DNA of 22,799 nucleotides from a virus. Below are positions 15,034-22,647 of this stretch, piece after piece. Under the pieces are notes generated by a model. The model did not search any database and was not told the origin of the DNA. It saw nothing but the letters and a program-made list of their open reading frames with translations. Where the stretch lies: positions 1 through 22,799 of the IMG/VR virus record IMGVR_UViG_3300027844_000493; one strand, given 5' to 3'. The position numbers and the translations under genes are program-made. Each line of letters opens with the position of its first letter. The stretch's first letter is position 1.

Positions 15034-18000
15034 TTATATTTTTCTTCTTAGTTTATATCTAGGTAATGAACCTCCATATTTTTTCAAATTAAAAAGAAAA
15101 GAGTTATTATCATACTGTTTAGTTATGTTTATTGCATCATCAGTAATACTACTAGGAAATAAAAATTCTTGAAATAATGTTTCTACTGCATCATGATCTC
15201 CTGTTTTATAATTAGCATAATAATTTTTTAAATCTTTTGCAGGTACTTTTACTTGAAATACACCTCCATCTTCGCCTGGTTTAATGTATCTTCTAAAATT
15301 TTGATATACCTTTGGACCAAAAGGATTTGTTGTATAGAATCCAGGCATATTACTATTTGGTCCAAGAGAAGGACCTGTTGGTGTCCTACCAAATCTGTAT
15401 AAATTTACTAAATCATCACCTTCACCAGATAATGGCTGTATATAAGAATTTCTAATACCTGCTTCATTATTTAAAAGTCCCTTACTATAGTTACTTTGTG
15501 TAACAAAATCATCTGTAAGAGAAAATTTTAATTCCGCTTTAGGCATATTATATGATTGAGTTACATGTTTATTTGTTGCTTGTATAACATTATCTTCAAA
15601 CTTAATGTGACTCATCTTATTTGGATTAACTATTTCAGTAGATGATGGAATTACTTTTTCAGTAGATGATGGAATTACTTTTGGATTTGATGTAGTTACA
15701 TTAGCGGGAGTACCCGGTCTGACATACAAATCATCAACTCCTATCTCTGAATTTAATTTTGCATTTTTAGCATTTATAATATCATCAGCAGGTGTAGATT
15801 TTACCACATTAAACACATCATCTACTTTGTCTGCATGTCTAAAATTACCAGCCAAATTATAAGTAGAAAACATACCACCAGCTACACCTAATATATCCCA
15901 TCCTATATCACCAGCAGCACTCCAAGAAGGATTATCAATAAATTCTTGAATATCATCTGGTAAAGCTGTAGCACCTAAATAACCTCCATAATATCCTAAA
16001 GCATCAAAAATACTTGTTCCTGCCCATCTTGTAAGATTAGCAGAACCTAATGCAAAAGCTTCTGGAGCCCAATATGGTGCTGTAACTGCTGCTGTTGCAA
16101 CTGGAACATATTTATATAACATGTCTTCTCCAAATTCATACTTCTCTTGTATTTTACTACCATCATCTGTCATTGCTAAATTTTGATCTGTATTCTCACC
16201 TGCCCAATCAATAATTCTTTGAGTATATGGAGTACCATCTGTATAATGTGTACCAACAGGATTACCATCTTCATCTGCATAGAATACTCTATTAGTTCCA
16301 GTTTTATCACTTATATTTCTAACATCATTTCCAAAACGCCATGAAGGATCGTAAGTTCTATTATTATCTATATTATTATAATAATTCCAAGCTCCATCTA
16401 CAATTCCAAGACCATCTCCATGAACTCTATCAGACCAATTCCATTCTTGTGCAAAACCTGCAGCTGCTGCTGGATTAAGGGGATTATAATAATGTCCAGT
16501 ACCTATCATTAATGGATCCCAAGTATCAGGAGTTGCTGCGTGTTTTAATTCTTCAAGAGTCCATTCAGGAGTCCAACCGTTTAATATATCACCACTATTT
16601 AATGATCCTTTTATGTTAGTGGGTTTGTCATCATTAATTTCTATTTCCTTAACAGTTCCTGGAGCAGTATCTAACCAGGCTTTATCTGGATCATAAGTAT
16701 TAAAATCAAAACCTTCAGGAAGATAATTCTTACCTTCAATACCAACATTATATTTCTTATTTAATTTATCTATAGTATTAAATTGTCCTGAATGAGGATC
16801 AAAACCTAAAGTAGAATTGGATTGAATAACTTCAGTTGGTAATTTACTTTTACCCTCTCTCATATATATTTGATTAGCAACATCTATTCCATATAACTCA
16901 ATATTTTTAACATAATCATTATAACTTGTAGATTCATGTCCTTTATCTTCATCATTAATATCTATATCATATAAATTATATGAATCACCATAAGTATCTA
17001 ATTCATCTACAACTACTTCATTAGGTTCTTCATAATAAGTACCTTCTTCAATCTTTTGATGAAGCTCATCTATTTTCTTTTGTTTCTTAGTTCTAAATAA
17101 ATTTTTGACTTTTTTGTTAAACGAACCTTTCTTTTGAAACTTGGGTATCTCTATCTCTGCACCCAATTTAAAATATGTTAGATCATTATGTTTAAGTATA
17201 TCTTTTAGTTCTGTTCCATACATGGCTTTTAATCTCTTACCAGTATCACCTTTTACTATTGTATGTTTAACTATTTCTCCTCCCTTTCTATATAAATGTT
17301 TTATATCTGAGTCATATCCATAGTCAGGAAATATAGTATTGATATCTCTAAACTGGTCCAAATTATATTCATCAACATTAAAAGTATTATTCATTTGTCT
17401 AAATTTAGTTTCTTGATCAATTCTTTTCATTATATCATCAAATTGATTTGTATAAGATTCTACTCCCCTAAATAACTCATAATGATTTGGTGATATGGAT
17501 TTATCTAATGTTTGTTTACCATCTACATATGGAAATAATCCCATATTTTGATTAACATATTCTTGAGCTCTTACTTCAGATAAATATGGATACTTTTCTA
17601 GATTATCTAACTCTAAATTACCATTATCTCTATTTACTCTATATGTATCTGTACCAGCTACTCCTGCATTAATATCTATTGTCTTATCATAAGCCCAATC
17701 TTGTTGATCATAATAGTCTTTTCTACCAAGTGAACCCTGTTTATGTCTACCTGCACCTGTTCCTGCACCATCTTCTTTCATATAAGTATCTAAACTCCTC
17801 CATTCAGGATCAAGACCTATTAATGCCCATAGAGCAAGATCATTTCCTTCAACTTCCTCACCATTCCATAATATAGGATTACCTGTAAATGGACTTAAAA
17901 CTTTTCCATGCTTATGTTTGTGTTCTTCAGTACCTTCTGTATAATATGTTGACTCATAGGCATCAGCAAAGTGATCTGTAAATGATTTTGGATCATCCAT

Positions 18001-21000
18001 TCTCCATTCTCCAAATGTTACTTCAGTTTTGGATTTCCTAAAGTTTTTAGCGTGTTTTGTTAAATTATTATATGTCTTTTGATTAGGATTCTTTTTATAC
18101 TCTCTTATTAGATCTTTTGTCTCATCATCAAACTTTTTAAGATATAATTCCACATCACTTTGAGAATTACCTGAATACCATTTTTCTTTTTCATCTTGAG
18201 TACCAAACCAATCATTAAAATTACCTTTAATTCCATCCACAAGCATAGTTCTTCCTTCATTAGCAAACCAGTCACCTGATCTTTCAAACTTTCCCTTATC
18301 TTCATCACTATATTTACTTAGGAACATTAAATGAGTTAGTTCATCTACAAAACTTTCTACTGTATCAAATCTACCACCTGTATTAGTTATATTATTATTA
18401 GTCTTACCTAGATCTATAATATTATTATAAGTTCTAGTTGTTGGTCTTGAACCTTGTGTAGTACCCTCCCAATTACCAAGAATACCATCAGGATCATATC
18501 TACCATTTGGATCTGTCCATATTTGTTTCATACCAAGTTCTATCCATAAATCTTTTAATTTTTGTATTGAGCCAGGATAATCTTTAAATCTTGGATCAGC
18601 TGGTATGATAACTTCCCAAAAATCTCTAGTCATCTCATCAGGATAATCTTCTTTTGTAGCTGTAGTTTTTAATTGATTATTCCATAGAAATTCTCCTTTA
18701 TCTCCTAATTCTGTACGTGCTTTATTAAATGCTACACCAAAATCAGGTTCATCATTCCATGTATCATCACCTGTAAAATAATCATATGTTCTTTTTCCAG
18801 CACTATAAGCACCTTGAACACCACTCATTAAATGTCCAAATGCAGTTTTATTATGTTTTGCATTCTCTTCTCTATCTGCAGTATTCTTTGCATACCCAGC
18901 ATCTCTTTTTTCTAGTCTTATAGTACTTTCTATATGACTCCTTATACGATTTATATCCCATTTATTATATTTAATTTCTCCTCTATTCTTTCTTGATTTA
19001 AACATATCAGGGAAATTTTTCTTTTGATAATCTATAAGCTCTTGATCTGTCCAAGTTTCATAACCTTCTTGTGCTATTGGTAATTCACCTCCGTATTGTT
19101 TTTTTAGATATAATCTAGATTTACGTTTATCCCCATACTCAGTTGTTCCTCTTTCAAGAAAGTCTCCATACAGTTCCTCATATTCTGTTTGAGTTCCTGA
19201 CCAAATCAATCTACCTGCTTGATCTCTTAAATTTATTTCAGATTTACCATCATCTCCTTTTATATACCGTCCTCCACGCTTACCTCTCATTTCTATTGTA
19301 TAATAGTCAGAGTCATGTTTAATCAAATCGTATGGTGGTGCCTTTATAAGTTGGTCATCATCAATATTGGTAGGAAGTGATTGCATACCCATTGGAGGGA
19401 TTTTTGTAGGTGAGAAGTAATCTACTTCTTTTGTCAATTTTTTCTTTTCTTCCCTGTTTGGGTACCCAAATCCTACATCTATCTGTTTTACTTTAGTAGC
19501 ATCAGGAATTTCTTCTACAGGAACCCAACCTATATCATCCCAAGGAACATATTCATAGCGATCATTTACTTCTGGATTCTCAAACTGTAATCCCTCAGAC
19601 ATTTTCTGTTCTAATGTAAGCTGAACTGGATGATCTAACCATTGGGGTCCATCTTCAGTATAATGTAAATACTTACCGTCCTTTTCAGTTCCTTCAGGTT
19701 CGTATCCTAATTCTTCATAAGTTTGAAACTCTCCTTTCTTTCCTTTTAAAAACATTTCAATTACATCAATACCAGATTCGTCAGAGTTATCAAATATGTT
19801 AAAGAATTTCTTTAGTTTTTCAATACTAGATCCACCTTCTTGAAACTTTTCAATACCTGTTTGAGCTTTTGGTAAAGACCCACCTTGTTTAAAATCTTTA
19901 ATAAGATTATTATACCATTCTTCTAATTTTTCTTTATCATTTCCTATTGCTACTTTTTCATTAATTAATTTCTCATAATCTTTTGAAAACAGTCTTTCTA
20001 TCTCACCACTAAGTTCTATCATTTCTTCTTCTGTTAGACATCCTTTACATTCATTACTCAAACCTCTATCATCATTGGTACTTGAGAGAATGTTACTAAA
20101 AGATCTTGGTGCAAATTTACCTGTTTTAGTATTAACAAGATTACCTGATTCATCTAATGTTGATGTTTGATATATACCACCTGTTTTTGAAAAATCATTA
20201 GGATCAAAAAACATTTCATCAAATGTTTGATCAGTACCATATTGTTTTTCTCTATTTTGGAATCCCGCCCATGATCCCAATTGTGATTTTGTAGTAACTC
20301 CTGATTCTTGTGTTATTTCAGAAGCCTCATCTGTTTGATAACAAGATCCCATATAACAAACAACATTATTATCTTCAGGTAAATATTCTTTTAGTACTTC
20401 TGCAAATGTGTCTGTTACTCCTGGAGTATTAGTATATCCTCCCCCCTGATCTTCTCTATTACGTATACGAGATAATTCAGAAGGCATAATTTGACCTATC
20501 TTACCATCACCATGTTGCATTATTATGATCTCACCGTTAGGATCCATCCCTTCAATATATGAACCATATCTTGTAGCAATTTCAGCACTACTTAATTTAT
20601 TTTTGTTGCGGAGATTAAACATATCAGAATTAGTATCTCTAAGAGTTTCGTAAGCACCATATCCTTCATTACTTTGTTGGGCTATTTTTAACCTGTCATA
20701 CTCTTCTCCATCCATTTCATTATTCATATACTGTTTAAACCAAAGTTTCCTTTGGATTTCAATAGGGTCTGCATCTAGTGCATCCTGTGTAGTTTTTAGA
20801 TCAGCATTGTATTTATCATTATACTTTGTATTTGTTCCATGAGCAGTCCAATTACCTTCACCATATTTTTTATTGAGATGTGGTGTCATTCTTTCTAGGT
20901 CACTAGAAAAATATCCTTGTGTATCATTATCATCATATAAAATAACGGCTTTCTTATTTCCAGTATAAGTTTTATCAGTATTAGATGTAGTTTCTTTAAT

Positions 21001-21549
21001 CATTTCTGACTGAACTTGATTTGGATAAAACATACCATCTATCCATTCACCTTCACTATAAGAAGATTCCCCTAAAGTCTGAGCCTTAGGTAAACTCCCC
21101 CCTTGTTTAAAATTATATGTTAAGCCTGCCGAATATGAGGGTTTATTTCCTGTCTCATAGTTTGCAGATGCATCAAAAGTTAACCTATCATTTAATTTAT
21201 AAGATCCACCAACTCCTCCACTAAGTCCCATATCAATAATAGGACTACCCCACTGAGTAAGATTTCCCTCAGGATTCCAATTTACATTTACATCAGGATT
21301 TATATTTCCCTGAATACTAAATCTATCATTTGAATATGAAGGATTAGTTATGGTATTATAAACATCTGAGACTTCAGTAGCTGTATCTTGTAAAGTAGAT
21401 ACAATCCCTGAACCATCTCCATATGTTGGTAAACTCCCCCCTCTTCTAAATTGATTCATTTCATTACCGCCTTGACCTTCACCGTTACCACCCATTTCTT
21501 TTACGAGATCTAGATAACGTTCCACATTACTGTTTTTTAACTTCCTCAT
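15034..21549 (-). CDS. Giant multidomain virion or ejected protein with GGSLPxAQ repeats
   Basis: The product has 2171 residues and is the first gene of the leftward block. The motif GGSLPxAQ or a variant occurs at about residues 37-43, 150-157, 556-563, 820-827 and 2159-2165, with weaker forms at 572-575 and 1423-1426. Segments between copies differ. Residues 75-147 are beta-barrel-like. About 198-410 is a caspase-like candidate with His346 and Cys403. About 1069-1214 is a zincin-like segment with DELTH and TEEHKHKHG. Residues 1428-1472 are a LysM domain. About 1814-1905 is Ala/Gly-rich and hydrophobic. About 2045-2145 is ADP-ribosyltransferase-like (Arg2052, Tyr2072-Thr-Thr, Glu2128). The tail is basic. 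There is no signal peptide. A large mosaic phage protein of this kind is probably carried in the virion and may be ejected. All domain calls are by motif; overall function is inference. Confidence 0.8.
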   Translation of the reverse strand: MRKLKNSNVERYLDLVKEMGGNGEGQGGNEMNQFRRGGSLPTYGDGSGIVSTLQDTATEVSDVYNTITNPSYSNDRFSIQGNINPDVNVNWNPEGNLTQWGSPIIDMGLSGGVGGSYKLNDRLTFDASANYETGNKPSYSAGLTYNFKQGGSLPKAQTLGESSYSEGEWIDGMFYPNQVQSEMIKETTSNTDKTYTGNKKAVILYDDNDTQGYFSSDLERMTPHLNKKYGEGNWTAHGTNTKYNDKYNADLKTTQDALDADPIEIQRKLWFKQYMNNEMDGEEYDRLKIAQQSNEGYGAYETLRDTNSDMFNLRNKNKLSSAEIATRYGSYIEGMDPNGEIIIMQHGDGKIGQIMPSELSRIRNREDQGGGYTNTPGVTDTFAEVLKEYLPEDNNVVCYMGSCYQTDEASEITQESGVTTKSQLGSWAGFQNREKQYGTDQTFDEMFFDPNDFSKTGGIYQTSTLDESGNLVNTKTGKFAPRSFSNILSSTNDDRGLSNECKGCLTEEEMIELSGEIERLFSKDYEKLINEKVAIGNDKEKLEEWYNNLIKDFKQGGSLPKAQTGIEKFQEGGSSIEKLKKFFNIFDNSDESGIDVIEMFLKGKKGEFQTYEELGYEPEGTEKDGKYLHYTEDGPQWLDHPVQLTLEQKMSEGLQFENPEVNDRYEYVPWDDIGWVPVEEIPDATKVKQIDVGFGYPNREEKKKLTKEVDYFSPTKIPPMGMQSLPTNIDDDQLIKAPPYDLIKHDSDYYTIEMRGKRGGRYIKGDDGKSEINLRDQAGRLIWSGTQTEYEELYGDFLERGTTEYGDKRKSRLYLKKQYGGELPIAQEGYETWTDQELIDYQKKNFPDMFKSRKNRGEIKYNKWDINRIRSHIESTIRLEKRDAGYAKNTADREENAKHNKTAFGHLMSGVQGAYSAGKRTYDYFTGDDTWNDEPDFGVAFNKARTELGDKGEFLWNNQLKTTATKEDYPDEMTRDFWEVIIPADPRFKDYPGSIQKLKDLWIELGMKQIWTDPNGRYDPDGILGNWEGTTQGSRPTTRTYNNIIDLGKTNNNITNTGGRFDTVESFVDELTHLMFLSKYSDEDKGKFERSGDWFANEGRTMLVDGIKGNFNDWFGTQDEKEKWYSGNSQSDVELYLKKFDDETKDLIREYKKNPNQKTYNNLTKHAKNFRKSKTEVTFGEWRMDDPKSFTDHFADAYESTYYTEGTEEHKHKHGKVLSPFTGNPILWNGEEVEGNDLALWALIGLDPEWRSLDTYMKEDGAGTGAGRHKQGSLGRKDYYDQQDWAYDKTIDINAGVAGTDTYRVNRDNGNLELDNLEKYPYLSEVRAQEYVNQNMGLFPYVDGKQTLDKSISPNHYELFRGVESYTNQFDDIMKRIDQETKFRQMNNTFNVDEYNLDQFRDINTIFPDYGYDSDIKHLYRKGGEIVKHTIVKGDTGKRLKAMYGTELKDILKHNDLTYFKLGAEIEIPKFQKKGSFNKKVKNLFRTKKQKKIDELHQKIEEGTYYEEPNEVVVDELDTYGDSYNLYDIDINDEDKGHESTSYNDYVKNIELYGIDVANQIYMREGKSKLPTEVIQSNSTLGFDPHSGQFNTIDKLNKKYNVGIEGKNYLPEGFDFNTYDPDKAWLDTAPGTVKEIEINDDKPTNIKGSLNSGDILNGWTPEWTLEELKHAATPDTWDPLMIGTGHYYNPLNPAAAAGFAQEWNWSDRVHGDGLGIVDGAWNYYNNIDNNRTYDPSWRFGNDVRNISDKTGTNRVFYADEDGNPVGTHYTDGTPYTQRIIDWAGENTDQNLAMTDDGSKIQEKYEFGEDMLYKYVPVATAAVTAPYWAPEAFALGSANLTRWAGTSIFDALGYYGGYLGATALPDDIQEFIDNPSWSAAGDIGWDILGVAGGMFSTYNLAGNFRHADKVDDVFNVVKSTPADDIINAKNAKLNSEIGVDDLYVRPGTPANVTTSNPKVIPSSTEKVIPSSTEIVNPNKMSHIKFEDNVIQATNKHVTQSYNMPKAELKFSLTDDFVTQSNYSKGLLNNEAGIRNSYIQPLSGEGDDLVNLYRFGRTPTGPSLGPNSNMPGFYTTNPFGPKVYQNFRRYIKPGEDGGVFQVKVPAKDLKNYYANYKTGDHDAVETLFQEFLFPSSITDDAINITKQYDNNSFLFNLKKYGGSLPRYKLRRKI
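15634..15681. repeat. Tandem 24-bp direct repeat inside the giant gene
   Basis: Two identical 24-bp copies (15634-15657 and 15658-15681) encode KVIPSSTE twice, at about residues 1957-1972. It looks like a recent in-frame duplication in a Pro/Ser/Thr linker before the C-terminal domain. Confidence 0.85.
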
Positions 21550-21784
21550 ATAATAATATACGGAAAAACCAAAACATATCCAACTTTTCTACTCTCAGCT
21601 TTTACATTCCTGGGTACACCTGAGTATACAAAATTAATGTCCGTACTGGTAATTCTTATATGTATTAGGTGTTCAAGGGGCCCCTATGATCTGCTCCCCC
21701 GCTAAAAATTGGAGAGTGGGTACCCCCTAACATTCTTCATGTAGTACCGTAAGGGGATTTTTATTAACCATTAAAATTATTAAA
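21550..21784. other. Divergent intergenic region with a GC-rich structured island
   Basis: This 235-bp gap separates leftward late genes from the rightward genes. Against an A/T-rich background, 21671-21757 has runs of G and C: a perfect palindrome AGGGGCCCCT (21676-21685), CCCCC (21696-21700), GGTAC (21719-21723) before CCCCT (21724-21728), GTACC (21744-21748) and AGGGG (21752-21756). GGTAC/GTACC and CCCCT/AGGGG are interleaved, so the RNA could form a short H-type pseudoknot just before the rightward gene. It probably holds promoters in both directions or structured 5' leaders. No tRNA was found here. Confidence 0.55.
21629..21636 (-). promoter_or_regulatory. Possible -7 box for the giant gene
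   Basis: TAATTTTG on the minus strand fits TAnnTTTG about 80 bases before the ATG at 21549. No -33 TTTG is found at the expected spacing. In A/T-rich DNA a chance match is quite possible. Confidence 0.3.
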
Positions 21785-22057
21785 ATGGTATATTTTGTTA
21801 AGTGTCTACAAAAATCAATCTTGGTGACTGACACACCACCAAACACAAGTGAAAGAAGTTCTGTTGGAATGTTAGACGGTGTCTGGACCGGTAGAAATAG
21901 TGACTCTGGTAGATTAGGGTTAATTGTTTGTACTCCAAAAGAGTTTGAGTTTGGTACTGAGTTACCTGAATTCCAATTCTCATCTGATGTAATTCCACCT
22001 AATCCAAAGTCTAAGAAGAAATATGACAGAGATATCTACTACGTAGATCCTAAGTAA
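21785..22057 (+). CDS. Small rightward protein of unknown function
   Basis: The product has 90 residues and is soluble. It begins MVYFVKCLQKSILVTDTPPN and ends in a Lys/Pro-rich, Asp/Tyr-rich tail (NPKSKKKYDRDIYYVDPK). The ATG follows the A/T-rich leader AAAATTATTAAA, like other starts here. Balanced composition and a following hairpin (22073-22101) support this frame over the two minus-strand frames it overlaps. It is the first gene of the rightward set and is transcribed away from the late block, so it may be an early gene. No family is recognised. Confidence 0.55.
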   Translation: MVYFVKCLQKSILVTDTPPNTSERSSVGMLDGVWTGRNSDSGRLGLIVCTPKEFEFGTELPEFQFSSDVIPPNPKSKKKYDRDIYYVDPK

Positions 22058-22072
22058 AACTCTGTTAACTCT

Positions 22073-22101
22073 AAAGAGGAATCCTTCTAGGTTTCTTCTT
22101 T
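22073..22101 (+). terminator. Stem-loop after the 90-residue gene
   Basis: AAAGAGGAATCC faces GGTTTCTTCTTT across a five-base loop, forming 11 of 12 pairs. One is a G-U pair that forms only on the plus-strand RNA. It begins 16 bases after the stop codon. The U-run after it is weak. It supports rightward transcription of the upstream gene. Confidence 0.6.
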
Positions 22102-22139
22102 GTCTGAAATATCTGAAAGTATACAAACCAAAGGGTATG

Positions 22140-22157
22140 AACATTAGGAATAATGTT
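22140..22157. repeat. Perfect 7-bp hairpin with GGAA loop
   Basis: AACATTA and TAATGTT form a perfect stem closed by GGAA, a GNRA-type tetraloop on plus-strand RNA. It lies 39 bases after the preceding hairpin and may be part of the same structured 3' end or a separate small RNA. Confidence 0.5.
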
Positions 22158-22247
22158 GGAGTACGTAAGTCCCTAGACAGTCTCTGATAGCGGGTACACA
22201 GAAGGATGATGTACAAAAGGCAACTTGTTAGGTATATAATACAATCT

Positions 22248-22326
22248 CAACCAAACCTCACCTGAGTTGAAGGTCACTCACTAAGTTTTTGATTAAACAT
22301 TAGTCAAACCTTCCTCAACTTGGTTG
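22248..22326. repeat. Long compound stem-loop followed by a T-rich tract
   Basis: Nested helices are visible: outer CAACCAA/TTGGTTG (22248-22254 with 22320-22326); middle AGTTG with CAACT plus AAGG with CCTT, broken by a three-base bulge; inner ACTAA/TTAGT plus GTTT/AAAC with one bulged base. TTTTCCCCTCTTTT follows on the plus strand. It may be a terminator, a structured small RNA or a replication or packaging structure. Confidence 0.55.
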
Positions 22327-22442
22327 TTTTCCCCTCTTTTAAACAAATAAATGGTATAAATACTGGATCACTATCATCCTTTCATGTTTATCCGTGTTTA
22401 TTTCACAAAAAAAAGAAAAAAAGTGTTGTGTTCAGTGATTTT

Positions 22443-22453
22443 ACTCAATGAGT
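22443..22453. promoter_or_regulatory. 11-bp palindrome ACTCAATGAGT
   Basis: ACTCA and TGAGT flank a central A, eight bases before the tandem repeats. It is a possible operator half-site pair. It is short enough to arise by chance. Confidence 0.3.
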
Positions 22454-22460
22454 CATCATC

Positions 22461-22490
22461 ATTACCACATATTACCACTTATTACCACTT
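22461..22490. repeat. Three tandem 10-bp repeats (iteron-like)
   Basis: ATTACCACAT is followed directly by two copies of ATTACCACTT. The 10-bp period is about one helical turn, so a protein would contact all copies on one DNA face. An A-tract (22407-22422) lies to the left and very A/T-rich DNA to the right. This fits an origin or a regulator-binding array. Confidence 0.65.
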
Positions 22491-22522
22491 TAATGTATTA
22501 ATGGTACATATAAAGGATATAG

Positions 22523-22574
22523 CTATTATAAGAGTACTTATGGACACACTGTAAGATAGAAGCTCTTATGGTAG
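22523..22574 (+). promoter_or_regulatory. 12-bp stem-loop in the leader of the right-edge gene
   Basis: CTATTATAAGAG pairs with CTCTTATGGTAG (22563-22574) in 12 consecutive pairs. The two G-U pairs form only in plus-strand RNA, which supports a structured 5' leader. The 28-base loop has a further CTTA/TAAG pairing. It is 73 bases before the ATG and could be an attenuator or protein-binding hairpin. Confidence 0.5.
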
Positions 22575-22647
22575 TCTATACTATAATTCTTATACTCTCT
22601 CTATATAGAATGAGCATATTAGTAACCCAAATCTTAAAAATAATAAT

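Larger units (their letters stand above)
22058..22647. other. 590-bp structured non-coding region (candidate control region or origin)
   Basis: No credible gene is seen between the 90-residue gene and the right-edge gene. The stretch contains four stem-loops (22073-22101, 22140-22157, 22248-22326, 22523-22574), an A-tract (22407-22422), an 11-bp palindrome (22443-22453) and three 10-bp tandem repeats (22461-22490). These are listed separately. Tandem repeats plus an A/T-rich tract are typical of replication origins or regulator-binding sites, but this is inference. Confidence 0.5.

Noticed and set aside
620-21549. Genetic-code change (TAG or TGA read as amino acid)
   Set aside because: All long frames close with ordinary stops (mostly TAA, four TAG), Trp is encoded by TGG, and TAG is followed closely by TAA or TGA at some ends. 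Only the 1325 amber codon lies directly before an in-frame gene.
21798-22216. Two minus-strand open frames overlapping the 90-residue gene
   Set aside because: Composition is unlike the other proteins, and the plus-strand frame has a better leader and a following hairpin.
22461-22490. CRISPR array
   Set aside because: The repeats are 10 bp and directly adjacent with no spacers. They are iteron-like.
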